A DNA stretch of 64,000 nt, taken from contig JALORC010000006.1 of the NCBI GenBank assembly GCA_025459175.1, positions 47,903 to 111,902 on the forward strand, in the 5' to 3' direction. Shown one piece after another: positions 41,212 through 49,371 of the stretch. The notes beneath the pieces were generated by a model. The model ran no database searches. It was not told where the DNA came from and saw only the letters and a program-made list of their open reading frames with translations. The position numbers and the translations under genes were made by a program. The DNA comes from Planctomycetota bacterium. GTDB taxonomy: Bacteria; Planctomycetota; UBA1135; UBA2386. Each line of letters begins with the position of its first letter. The first letter of the stretch is position 1.

Positions 41212-43611
41212 CTACGCGCCCGCGTTCGGGGTCAGCAGGTTGGCGAGCAGACGGACTGCTCCAGGGTGCAACTTCTTGAGCTGCCGCCACAGGGCCAGCG
41301 CGCAGTAGACATACTCGCCTTCGCCGGTGCGGGCATACAACAGCGCGCCGCGTTCGGTCGCCTGGCCCGGGTCCTTCAGTTCGAGCACCTCCTCGTAGGC
41401 GCTGCCGTAGACGCTCGGCAGGTAGAGAGCCCGTTCCTGCTCCCAACCATCCCAGTCCGAAGGCTGGATCAGGTTGGGGCTCTGCAACAGGACGTGATCG
41501 GGCCGCAGCATGCGAACCGGCGCGTCGGCGCGCGTGACGCGGTTGCGCCCCACCTGGAACGGCGTGTGCGGAGCACCGACGAAGCCTTCCCCGGCCGGAT
41601 GGAACTCCACATCCTTCTGGTAGAAGACCACGAGTCGATGCCCTTTGCCGGCGGCGAAGTCGAGCAGCCGGCGGAATCCGCGCCGGGCATCCGGACGGTC
41701 GCGCAACGCGCGGATGTCGACCGCGATGGTGTCGAAGGCGCTGAGATCGGCCACGGCGATGTCGGCATCGCTGAGGTCGGACCAATCGATGCCGAGACCA
41801 CCGACGCCCAGCACGCTCGGCAACGTGTCATCGCGGCTCCGCAGCAACCCTACGCGCAACCCTGCGGGAGTCGCCACTTCGATCGTGTGCACGGGCAGCG
41901 TGACCCTGGTCGCCCCCAAACGGATCCGCAGCACGTCGACGCCTGGCTTGCGCCCGGCGGGTGCCTCCACCACGAAGCCGATCAGGTCGCTGCGCTGCTC
42001 GAGCAACGCAAGCTTCTGACGATCGCGGGGCAGTGCATAGCCAGCGGGCGCCTTCACCTCGAGTTCGCGCTCGATCGGAAAGCGGGTGTTGCGGGTGACG
42101 CTGACACTGAACTGTCCGGACCGGCGATGCGTCGGCAGCAGCAACATGCGCGGCACCACGTGCATCTCCACGGGCATTCGTTGCTCGACCGGCACCACGA
42201 GCTCGACCGGGAGCTCGATTCCATCCAAGCCGACATGGAACCGGATCCGCACCGGAGGAGCGAACCGATCCCCGCGGAAGCGAGCGACCATCGGATCGGT
42301 CTCGGTCTCGGCATCGAGCGGCATCCTGACCAGCGCCATGCGCCGGTTGCTGCCGACCTCGGCGCCGGCACCGGGGAGACCCGGTCGATCGTCATCCACA
42401 TCGAGCAGCTCGACGGACACACCATCCAGTCCCTCGGCGCGCAACTGCACCGCTTGCCCCCCGACCGTGTGCACATCCACGCCGACGGCGAACTCCTCGC
42501 CACCGATGGCAACCGTCCCGGCTTCCACATCGAGTTCGAGCTGTATCCCGGCGGCCAGCAGCAGAACTGCATCGATGGCAGCGAGGCGGCGGTCGATGCG
42601 TTGGAGCTGGCCTGACGCCTTGGCTCGCAGCTCCGAGAGCTGCTTGCGCGCCGCCAACAGCTCCGTGATGGGCATCTGACCCGTCGCGAACAGGCGTGGC
42701 AGCTCGGTGCCAAGGAACTGGTCCAGCTGCTGCGCCTCGCCGACCCCCCGGGGCCACACCGACGGATCGAACAGGGACGGCAACCCGAGCGGGCGGGGCC
42801 CAGCCAGCTGTACATCGCCAGGCAGCTGCGGTTCCAGCTCGATGTCGGGAGGGAACACCGCCGCCATGGGAGCCGGCGCACCGGGACTCACGTGCGCGGT
42901 CCGGAGCAGGTCGTGCGCGCGGCGCCGCCAGGTGATGCCCCGATCCGCGTCGAGTTGGTCGGCATGGATCCGCAACGCGCGCGGCGACAGAGTGCTGCCG
43001 GCACCGAGCAGGAACAGGTCGATCCGGTGCGGCTCGCCCTCGACGACATGACCTGGATCCGCAGCCAGGCGAATCGCCTCGGGTAGCAGCTCGACCAGCG
43101 CCAGGTCGTGACCATGCTGCTCTTCGCGATGATGCGTCGAGAGGATGGCGTCGGGGCGGATCCGCCGCAGCAGTCGAACCAGCTCGCGCAACGTCTCCTC
43201 CCGCCCCCACTCGGCGAAGGTCTCCACCGCCGTCCGCCGGTAGCCAGCATCGGGCCGGTTCAGATACCAGACATCGGTCTGGAGCTGCCGACAGCCAGCT
43301 TCCGCCTCGAGGGTCCGAATACGCTCCAAAGCATCTCCAGTCTCGGGTCCGCCGCTGTTCTGACCGCCCCCACCCCGGGTTGCCAGCAATACTGCTGTGC
43401 GGAATCCATAGGCACTGCGGAGCCATACCGCGGGGAGGAGGTAGCGGTCGTCGGGATGCGAGGCGACGAGCAGAACCAGGGAATCGGCGCCGACATCACG
43501 CACTGCCTGCCGCAGGGCAACGATGCCCGCGGGGGTCCGACCGCAGGTCTCCTGCCAGGTCTGCGCGCCGGCGAGCGCTGCCAACACCAGCGACGCCAAC
43601 AACTGCTTCAT
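41212..43611 (-). CDS. Exported PIG-L/GlcNAc deacetylase-family protein with long C-terminal part
   Basis: 799 residues with a short signal peptide (LLASLVLAALAGAQ). The N-terminal domain is a LmbE/PIG-L deacetylase: VLLVASHPDDRYLLPAVWL (A-H-P-D-D motif, about residues 49-54), then ATRGGGGQNSGGPETGDALERIRTLEAE (the family's R-E-x-E-x segment), and LSTHHREEQHGHD (H-x-x-x-H-x-D motif, third metal ligand). These zinc enzymes remove N-acetyl from sugars. After about residue 300 come beta-sandwich-like segments (HRIDLFLLGAGSTLSPR, VRIRFHVGLDGIELPVELVVP) and a Rossmann-like end (SDADIAVADLSAFDTIAVDIRALRD; KGHRLVVFYQKDVEFHP). Similar fusions are common in planctomycetes. Gene is convergent with the previous one. 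Confidence 0.83.
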   Translation of the reverse strand: MKQLLASLVLAALAGAQTWQETCGRTPAGIVALRQAVRDVGADSLVLLVASHPDDRYLLPAVWLRSAYGFRTAVLLATRGGGGQNSGGPETGDALERIRTLEAEAGCRQLQTDVWYLNRPDAGYRRTAVETFAEWGREETLRELVRLLRRIRPDAILSTHHREEQHGHDLALVELLPEAIRLAADPGHVVEGEPHRIDLFLLGAGSTLSPRALRIHADQLDADRGITWRRRAHDLLRTAHVSPGAPAPMAAVFPPDIELEPQLPGDVQLAGPRPLGLPSLFDPSVWPRGVGEAQQLDQFLGTELPRLFATGQMPITELLAARKQLSELRAKASGQLQRIDRRLAAIDAVLLLAAGIQLELDVEAGTVAIGGEEFAVGVDVHTVGGQAVQLRAEGLDGVSVELLDVDDDRPGLPGAGAEVGSNRRMALVRMPLDAETETDPMVARFRGDRFAPPVRIRFHVGLDGIELPVELVVPVEQRMPVEMHVVPRMLLLPTHRRSGQFSVSVTRNTRFPIERELEVKAPAGYALPRDRQKLALLEQRSDLIGFVVEAPAGRKPGVDVLRIRLGATRVTLPVHTIEVATPAGLRVGLLRSRDDTLPSVLGVGGLGIDWSDLSDADIAVADLSAFDTIAVDIRALRDRPDARRGFRRLLDFAAGKGHRLVVFYQKDVEFHPAGEGFVGAPHTPFQVGRNRVTRADAPVRMLRPDHVLLQSPNLIQPSDWDGWEQERALYLPSVYGSAYEEVLELKDPGQATERGALLYARTGEGEYVYCALALWRQLKKLHPGAVRLLANLLTPNAGA

Positions 43612-43620
43612 GGTCTCTGT

Positions 43621-44361
43621 TCAGACCCCGAGGGCGAGTCGATCGGCCAACACTTCCGGCAAGCCGGCTGCGCGGATCTTACGTTGCACGCCGGCGATGT
43701 CGTAGTGCACGCGCTTCACGCAAGCGATCTCGAGGTCCGTGTCGACCAAGCCGTAAGCGGCGCGAGGATCTTCATCGCGTGGCTGCCCGACCGAGCCGAC
43801 ATTGATCAACACCCGGTCGAAGCCGCGGTAGGAGATCTCGGCCTCCGAATGCGTGACCATGTGGATCTCGTTGGGCGCAGCATCGCGGCGCAGGTAGATG
43901 GCCGGCACGTGAGAGTGTCCGACGAAACAGAGGCGCGTGTCCTGATGATCGAGCGAGTCCAGGGCCTCCACCGCACTGATCACGTAGCCGAACTGCTCGG
44001 GCAAGTGCAGCGTACCGTGAACCACGGTGAACGGCGGCTGGCGAACCACATGCTTCAAGCTGCGCAGGAACTCGAGGTCCTGAGGCCGCAGGCGCGGCGC
44101 GGTCCAGTGGATGGCCGCCCGAGCGAAGTTGTTGAAGTAGGCCGTGTCCAGTTCCCCGATCACCGCCTGGTCATGGTTGCCCAAGCAGACGATGCAGCCC
44201 AGCTCGCGGACGATGTCGATGCAGACGGACGGCTCCGGTCCGTAGCCGACGATGTCCCCAACCTGCACCCAGGTGTCGACCCGCTCGCGCTGCAACGCGT
44301 CGACCACTGCCCGCAGAGCCTCTGCGTTGGCATGGATGTCACCCAGAATGCCGATCCTCAT
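43621..44361 (-). CDS. Metallophosphoesterase, YfcE/MJ0936-like
   Basis: 246 residues. The calcineurin-like motifs are complete: GDIHANAEAL (D-x-H, residues 7-16), VGDIVGYGPEP (G-D-x-x-x-x-G), GNHDQAV (G-N-H-D), then VVHGTLH and GHSHVP with the last two His ligands, and a C-terminal NVGSVGQPRD typical of the YfcE/MJ0936 branch. Members cleave phosphodiesters, often acting as small-molecule or nucleotide phosphodiesterases. The substrate is unknown. It begins 2 bases downstream of the membrane protein gene, so the two are one transcription unit, and the PIG-L gene follows 9 bases later. Confidence 0.9.
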   Translation of the reverse strand: MRIGILGDIHANAEALRAVVDALQRERVDTWVQVGDIVGYGPEPSVCIDIVRELGCIVCLGNHDQAVIGELDTAYFNNFARAAIHWTAPRLRPQDLEFLRSLKHVVRQPPFTVVHGTLHLPEQFGYVISAVEALDSLDHQDTRLCFVGHSHVPAIYLRRDAAPNEIHMVTHSEAEISYRGFDRVLINVGSVGQPRDEDPRAAYGLVDTDLEIACVKRVHYDIAGVQRKIRAAGLPEVLADRLALGV

Positions 44362-44363
44362 TA

Positions 44364-44954
44364 TTACGTCTCAGCGTATACTTGGTTAGGGGTGCCGTGC
44401 AACTGCAGAACTGAGGCCAGCCCAGCCATGCCGCCGGCGAGAAACGTAGCCAACTCGCCCATACTCGACGCAAGCTTCACCGAGAGGCTCATGAAAACCG
44501 CCAACTGCATCGAAGCAAAGACATACCAGTAAACGGTTTGTGACATTCGCTGCAGCGAGGCGATCGACGCCCCCAAAACACCGAAGCAAAACCACATCCG
44601 CAGCAGCAAGCCAAGGTATCGCTCGGAGCCAGATGCAGTAGCCTGATCTGCCAGCCACACCAGTCCCACAATCAGCGAAGAGAACACCATCGAAGCGAGA
44701 AGATTGCAGAGCAGTGCAATCCATGGCCCCGCCTGCAAGGCCGCTTCCGAGCCGACGAAGCCAAGCACCAAAGCCGCCCCCGCCCACCACGCCGCGCCCT
44801 CGAGCAAGAAGGTGTCGCTGGCTCGCAGCAGCTCCGGCTCCTGGAAGACGGCCCACGCGAGCCAAGCGAGAAGGAGCAACCAAGGCACCCATCCGAACCG
44901 ACGGAGCCTTGCCACCGATACGAGCCGCACAAGTCGCATCCGGCGGAAGAGCAT
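44364..44954 (-). CDS. Membrane protein of unknown function
   Basis: 196 residues with a basic N-terminus and four or five hydrophobic segments (about 22-38, 55-75, 78-97, 112-130, 148-178). No conserved motif stands out; the pattern alone suggests an integral membrane protein. It is upstream of, and 2 bases from, the phosphoesterase, and divergent from parA. The A+T content of this gene and the region to parA is visibly higher than in the neighbouring operons. I do not recognise a family. Confidence 0.65.
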   Translation of the reverse strand: MLFRRMRLVRLVSVARLRRFGWVPWLLLLAWLAWAVFQEPELLRASDTFLLEGAAWWAGAALVLGFVGSEAALQAGPWIALLCNLLASMVFSSLIVGLVWLADQATASGSERYLGLLLRMWFCFGVLGASIASLQRMSQTVYWYVFASMQLAVFMSLSVKLASSMGELATFLAGGMAGLASVLQLHGTPNQVYAET

Positions 44955-45097
44955 GGAGGCCCAGGATCTCTGGAAGGCAAGCCATTGTCAAAGGGTGGCT
45001 GTCTGCGCCATATCACCGCGCAGGAACTCCTGCTAGCATGCAGGACGTTTCCCTTGGTCTGGCGGGCCAAGTCCTCCCAGCAACAGTGAGGTCGGCG

Positions 45098-45814
45098 GTG
45101 CGGTCAATCGTCTTGGCGAATCAGAAGGGCGGGGTGGGCAAGACCACCACAGCAATCAACCTGGCGCATGGCTTTGCGATCTCTGGCCGCAAGGTGGTGC
45201 TGATGGACCTCGATCCCCAAGGCAACGCAACCGTTGCGGTGCAAGGAATGGAGGAAAGCCAACAGGGCGATGGCATCCTGTCCTCGCTGACACCGCTGTC
45301 CAGCGGTCTCTGGCTGATTGCCTCACCAGGCGCCAGCGCTGGCATGTCCCGAACAACCAACGTCGACCTAGCCAAGCTTCGTGAGCTGGTGGACGAGATC
45401 GCCAAGGTCGCAGACTGCTTGATCATCGACTGCCCGCCCAGAATGGACGATTGGGGCTGGGCGGGCGTACAGCTGTGCGACGAAGTGGTGGTGCCGGTCC
45501 AGGCTGAGTTCTTCGCCATGCATGGACTGAGCCAGATGCTTTCGTCCCTGGAGGCGGCTGCGCGCGAGTTCCCCGGCCGGGCCAAACTGCGCGGCGTGCT
45601 GCCAACCATGGTCGACTTTTCGGAGCCGATCACGCGCGAGATCCTGGAAGACCTGCGCAAGAACCTTGCAGGCACCCTGCTGCGGTCGGCTATCTTGCGG
45701 GACGCCAGCTTGGTGGAAGCCACCAGCTTCGGGCAGTCCATCTTCCTACACAGTCCGTTTTCGAAGGGTTCGCTCTGCTACGCGGAGCTGGTCAAGGAGC
45801 TGATCGATGGTTGA
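45098..45814 (+). CDS. parA: Chromosome-partitioning ATPase ParA/Soj
   Basis: 238 residues. The deviant Walker A motif is KGGVGKTT at residues 10-17, with the signature Lys, followed by VLMDLDPQGNATVAV (D-x-D-P-Q-x-N) and ADCLIIDCPPRM (Walker B-like). ParA binds DNA nonspecifically and moves ParB-parS complexes. I choose GTG 45098, giving V-R-S-I-V-L-A-N-Q-K, because a purine-rich AGTGAGG lies 6 bases upstream and ParA normally starts just before this strand; ATG 45038 in the same frame is possible but has a poorly placed ribosome site. It overlaps parB by 8 bases. Confidence 0.93.
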   Translation: MRSIVLANQKGGVGKTTTAINLAHGFAISGRKVVLMDLDPQGNATVAVQGMEESQQGDGILSSLTPLSSGLWLIASPGASAGMSRTTNVDLAKLRELVDEIAKVADCLIIDCPPRMDDWGWAGVQLCDEVVVPVQAEFFAMHGLSQMLSSLEAAAREFPGRAKLRGVLPTMVDFSEPITREILEDLRKNLAGTLLRSAILRDASLVEATSFGQSIFLHSPFSKGSLCYAELVKELIDG

Positions 45815-46736
45815 TCGTCGTTTGGGTCGTGGTTTGGACTTCTTCTTGTCGGGCGGACGGCAGTCAACGCCCGCAAATCCGGCACAGGCCCCGACCCGAG
45901 AAGAGTCGGTCTCGAAGGCGGGTGGGGACGATGTGATGATGCTGGAGCTGTCGAAGCTGGCACCGAGCCCCTTCCAGCCCCGCAAGCACATCGACGAAGC
46001 GGAGCTGCAAACGTTGGCCGAGTCGATCCGGGCCAGCGGCATCCTGCAGCCGATTCTCGCTCGCCGAGTCGACGATCGCTTTGAGATCGTCGCTGGTGAG
46101 CGCCGTTGGCGTGCCGCGAAGCTGGCCGGCCTCAGCCAGGCTCCGGTGCTTGTCCGAGCCATCACCGATCAAGAATCGGCGGTGTTCGGCCTGGTCGAAA
46201 ACCTGCAGCGGGAAGACCTGAATGCGATTGAGAAGGCTCAGGGGTTCCAGCTGCTGATGAGCAAGCTGTCCGCGACCCAGGAAGAGGTTGCCAAGAAGGT
46301 GGGGTTCGAACGCTCTACAGTCGCCAACTTCCTGCGCCTGCTGGATCTGCCCGAGCCGATCCAGGCTCATGTTTCACGTGGAACACTGAGCATGGGCCAT
46401 GCGCGCACCCTACTTGCCTTGCCTGACGCCGAGACAATGGTGCGCAGCGCCGAGGAGTGCATCCGGCAAGGTTGGTCCGTGCGAGCGCTCGAGGCGCAAG
46501 TCAAGGCCGCCCAGGAGGCCAGCATGGGTGCCCCATCGACAAGTGCACCAGCGGCGGCCGCCAACGCCAAGAGCAAGGGCCGACCCGTCTGGCTCAATGA
46601 AGTCGAGGAGAGCCTGCGGGACAACCTCAGCACCCCCGTCCAGGTCCGCTACAGCGCCAAGCGCAGCAAGATTGTCATCGAGTGCGCGGGCCGGGCTGAG
46701 TTCGAGCGTGTGCTCGATCGCCTGAAGAACGCCTGA
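45807..46736 (+). CDS. parB: Chromosome-partitioning protein ParB/Spo0J
   Basis: 309 residues. The N-terminus starts with LGRGLDFF, the ParA-interacting motif of ParB (L-G-R-G-L). The CTP-binding N-domain follows, with PFQPRKH, SGILQPILAR and the arginine patch GERRWRA at residues 97-103. The helix-turn-helix that reads parS is EEVAKKVGFERSTVANFLRLL (about 158-178), and the C-terminal dimer domain ends with RAEFERVLDRL. ParB spreads as a CTP-dependent clamp from parS and recruits ParA and condensin. The parS site lies within this gene. The start overlaps parA's last codons, indicating coupled translation. Confidence 0.94.
   Translation: MVDRRLGRGLDFFLSGGRQSTPANPAQAPTREESVSKAGGDDVMMLELSKLAPSPFQPRKHIDEAELQTLAESIRASGILQPILARRVDDRFEIVAGERRWRAAKLAGLSQAPVLVRAITDQESAVFGLVENLQREDLNAIEKAQGFQLLMSKLSATQEEVAKKVGFERSTVANFLRLLDLPEPIQAHVSRGTLSMGHARTLLALPDAETMVRSAEECIRQGWSVRALEAQVKAAQEASMGAPSTSAPAAAANAKSKGRPVWLNEVEESLRDNLSTPVQVRYSAKRSKIVIECAGRAEFERVLDRLKNA
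46370..46385 (+). promoter_or_regulatory. parS: parS centromere site inside parB
   Basis: TGTTTCACGTGGAACA is a 16-base near-palindrome that matches the bacterial parS consensus TGTTNCACGTGNAACA at every fixed position. It falls in codons 188-194 of parB (reading H-V-S-R-G-T), downstream of the HTH, so the coding sequence accommodates the site. ParB nucleates here and spreads. In many bacteria parS lies near oriC, so this region is probably origin-proximal. Confidence 0.93.
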
Positions 46737-46773
46737 GCCCGACGGGCATCCAAGGCTTCCTGAGGGCACCTGC

Positions 46774-46796
46774 GGCAGCCAACAAACGCGGCTGCC
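46774..46796. terminator. Possible bidirectional terminator between parB and the cyclophilin-like gene
   Basis: GGCAGCC (46774-46780) pairs with GGCTGCC (46790-46796) around the loop AACAAACGC, between two convergent genes. A short TGC/GCA extension with one bulged base adds stability. There is no run of T after it, so rho-independent action is uncertain. Confidence 0.4.
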
Positions 46797-46835
46797 AGCA
46801 AAGGTGGGTGGGTGGGCGCCCCGCGCCCCAGTCTG

Positions 46836-47993
46836 CTACAGCACGGTGACTGCAGTGACGCGGATGTTGGCGCTCGGGCGGCCCGAGCCCCGCTCTTCTT
46901 CCTGCGTGCTCATCGCGGCTTCGCAGACGCGCCGCAGGTTGTCCAAGCCCTCGACGACGAATCCAAACACCACCCGCTCGCCGTCGTGCGACGGGTTGTC
47001 GTCGACACAGATCCAGAAGCGATCGCTGCAAGACTTGCCATCAGCCTCGTTGCGCGCCGAGACGGCACCCGCAAAGTGGCTGAGGTTGGTCGATTCGAAG
47101 TCGAGCAGGTTGGTGCTCGGCTCGGTGGTGTTCCACTTGGTGCGATCATCCACCGTCGTGGACTTGAACCCGAGGTGCAGCTCCAGCGGCTGCTTCATGA
47201 ACTTCGCCGAGCGACGAATCTCGTCCACCGCGACATCCTTCCAGAAGCCATCCTTGGCGAGCTGGATGAATGCCTCACGGTGCTTCTCCGCCTGGGGCAT
47301 CAATGCGATCACGAAACTGCCGAACCCTTCCGACAGCTCGAACTTGATCTTCGTCGCATCCGCCGGCACCTCCGCCTTGGCGAACTGAGTCGGCGCGGTA
47401 TAGCCCTTGGCCGCTGCGATCTGCTGCCTGACCAGCGCCACCGCGCTGCCTTCCACCGCCGGCTTATACTCCGGCTTCTTCGGCTTCTGCTGCACGGGCA
47501 CGACCTCGTCCTTCTTCTTGTCCGCCTTGACCTCCTCGCGCGTCTGGATCGGATGCTTGGAGGCCTTGACCAGGCTGTGCTGCGGGTAGTTGGTCTCGAG
47601 GTCCTTCAGGGCCGATTCGGCGCGATCCCACTGCTTCTCGATGATCGCACGGCGCGCGACCGCCATCAGCAGGAAGGGCTTTTGCGCCGGCAGCGCCTTG
47701 CTCAAGGAGGCCTCGATGGTCGCCAGGTCGATGTCCTTCAGCAGGTCGGTCAAGCTCGTGAACGCCTTGGCATCATCCGTGTAACCCTTTTCGTATCCAA
47801 GGGTTGCGGTAAAGGCAGACCAGTTCTCGTCGGTCTTCTTCCGGTCGAAATACTTGATGGCGTAATTGACGCCGAGGGCGGCAATGACGGCGAAGATGAT
47901 GACGTAGGCGAGGGAGCGGTAGCGTTCCCAAAGCAGTTCGATCTGGCTGGGAGACTGGGTCCCTTCCAGGACTGATGGCGGAGTGGCGGACAT
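46836..47993 (-). CDS. Membrane-anchored cyclophilin-like protein
   Basis: 385 residues. A transmembrane helix (about 28-46, LAYVIIFAVIAALGVNYAI) anchors a long helical region with TPR-like spacing (LSKALPAQKPFLLMAVARRAIIEKQWDRAESALKDLE), a Lys-rich linker, and a C-terminal cyclophilin-like domain (GSFVIALMPQAEKHREAFIQLAKDGFWKDVAV through RVVFGFVVEGLDNLRRVCEAA). The fold pattern of a prolyl isomerase is kept, but the catalytic strand F-H-R-V-I reads V-D-E-I-R and the Q-F-F-I strand reads R-F-W-I, so it may be inactive or act as a chaperone-like binder. It is convergent with parB. Confidence 0.78.
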   Translation of the reverse strand: MSATPPSVLEGTQSPSQIELLWERYRSLAYVIIFAVIAALGVNYAIKYFDRKKTDENWSAFTATLGYEKGYTDDAKAFTSLTDLLKDIDLATIEASLSKALPAQKPFLLMAVARRAIIEKQWDRAESALKDLETNYPQHSLVKASKHPIQTREEVKADKKKDEVVPVQQKPKKPEYKPAVEGSAVALVRQQIAAAKGYTAPTQFAKAEVPADATKIKFELSEGFGSFVIALMPQAEKHREAFIQLAKDGFWKDVAVDEIRRSAKFMKQPLELHLGFKSTTVDDRTKWNTTEPSTNLLDFESTNLSHFAGAVSARNEADGKSCSDRFWICVDDNPSHDGERVVFGFVVEGLDNLRRVCEAAMSTQEEERGSGRPSANIRVTAVTVL

Positions 47994-48025
47994 TGTTTCC
48001 TGTTGAGCGTTCGGCGAATGCGGGT

Positions 48026-48472
48026 TCAGCGGCGCGTGTAGTCGGTGGCGTAATCGACGACCATCTGGGTCGCCCCATCAGCGCGCACGAAGGTGTAGTC
48101 GGCGGTGTAGACGCTGCGCTCGAAACGAAGCTTCACGACGCCGCCCTCCAGCTCCTCGCTGGCGACCATGCTCCAGTTGTGCTGCGGCATGCGTTGGCGC
48201 ACGTAGTTCGCAGCTTCTTCGACGCGCGTCTGCCCCGAGTAGACGAGGTGCGCCTGCCGCCACCCGGCTTCATCCCGCGAGTAGCTCTCGTGGCCACCTT
48301 CACGCAGCTTGAGCCCGGCCGGCACGACCACATCCTGATACTGGGCGGCACCGACCCCATACGAACGGGACGGGTCCCCGGTTTCGCAGGCGGCAAGCAC
48401 AGCGAGGCATACCAGCACGGAAGGCAGCGAGCCACCGAGGAAGCGGTGCGAAAGGCCAGCGAATCGGGTCAT
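48026..48472 (-). CDS. Lipoprotein of unknown function
   Basis: 148 residues from ATG 48472. A signal peptide with hydrophobic core (SVLVCLAVLAAC) ends in a lipobox (L-A-A-C). The mature part has a domain with the layout of small planctomycetal/proteobacterial lipoproteins: VPAGLKLREGGHESYSRDEAGWRQAHLVYSG, then V-E-E-A-A-N-Y-V-R-Q-R-M-P-Q-H-N-W and a C-terminal strand pair (VVKLRFERSVYTADYTFVRADGATQMVVDY). I do not recognise a named family. It is in the same direction as, and 32 bases upstream of, the cyclophilin-like gene. Confidence 0.68.
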   Translation of the reverse strand: MTRFAGLSHRFLGGSLPSVLVCLAVLAACETGDPSRSYGVGAAQYQDVVVPAGLKLREGGHESYSRDEAGWRQAHLVYSGQTRVEEAANYVRQRMPQHNWSMVASEELEGGVVKLRFERSVYTADYTFVRADGATQMVVDYATDYTRR

Positions 48473-48671
48473 TGCAAGCGCGATGCGGAGATGTGGAGAC
48501 CTGGAATGGGGGGGCAAAGTCTAGCCCTGATCCGCCGAGGTGGCAACGTCGCCCATGCGCTCAATCGGCGCACCCAAGGCAATCGCAGCCGGGGCATTCC
48601 GGGATCGCCCGGCTCGCCATAGACTCTGCGCGCCTCCCGAGGCCAAACGGGTCCGGCAGGCAGGAGTCCGC

Positions 48672-49289
48672 ATGAGGGCTGGTGAGCCAGTACGCAGAAC
48701 CGACCTGCTGGAGCGGGCGACCCTCGTGATCAACCGCTCGTGGCGCCCCGTCCACGTGACCACGGTCCGGCGCGCCCTGTGCATGGTCTTCCGCGAGGCG
48801 GCTCGGATCGTCGCCCCAGATACCCTGGCGACCTTCACGTTCCTGGAGTGGATCCGCCGGCCGCCCCCCGAGGACGAGTTGGCGATTCGATCGCCGTCGG
48901 TGCGGTTGGCCGCACCCGAGGTCATCCTGCTGCTGCATTTCGACCGGGTGCCCTGCCACGAGGCTCCGTTCACCCGGCGCAACCTGTTCCTCCGCGACGA
49001 CTTCACCTGCCAATACTGCGGTCGTCGCTGCAACACCGACCTGCTGAGCGTCGACCATGTCCTGCCGCGCTCGCGCGGCGGCAAGACCTCCTGGGAGAAC
49101 TGCGTGCTGGCCTGCGTCGGCTGCAACGCGCGCAAGGCGAACCACACGCCGAAGGAGGTCGGACTGCGGCTGCTGCGGCCGCCGGTGCGACCGCGATGGA
49201 CCCCCTACCTGAACTTGCGCCCGAGCCAGCGGATGGAATCCTGGGCGCGCTTCGCCCCCGAACACAAGCGCCGGACCGCCAGCCCCTGA
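48672..49289 (+). CDS. HNH endonuclease
   Basis: 205 residues. The N-terminal strand LVINRSWRPVHVTTVRRALCMVFREAA is the typical opening of the chromosomal HNH family (V-L-N-x-S-W-x-P-x-x-V-x-x-x-R-R-A). The nuclease domain follows: CQYCGRRC (zinc Cys pair), LLSVDHVLPRSRGG (D-H, catalytic His), W-E-N-C-V-L-A-C-x-x-C-N (second Cys pair and the N of HNH), and K-A-N-H-T-P-K-E. All active-site and zinc residues are present. The biological target is unknown; these housekeeping-like HNH proteins occur in many high-GC bacteria. ATG 48672 has GGAG a few bases upstream. Confidence 0.9.
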   Translation: MRAGEPVRRTDLLERATLVINRSWRPVHVTTVRRALCMVFREAARIVAPDTLATFTFLEWIRRPPPEDELAIRSPSVRLAAPEVILLLHFDRVPCHEAPFTRRNLFLRDDFTCQYCGRRCNTDLLSVDHVLPRSRGGKTSWENCVLACVGCNARKANHTPKEVGLRLLRPPVRPRWTPYLNLRPSQRMESWARFAPEHKRRTASP

Positions 49290-49371
49290 CCGGATGACCG
49301 CACGGACGAGCGGAGCAAAGGGCTCGAGTGCGGGCAATCCTGCGGTCGCCACCGTAGGCTAGATCGACACC

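Noticed and set aside
45038..45097. ATG 45038 as the parA start
   Set aside because: It gives a 20-residue extension unlike ParA proteins and its ribosome site is too far away; GTG 45098 has a better site and puts the Walker A motif at the usual position. It stays a possible alternative.
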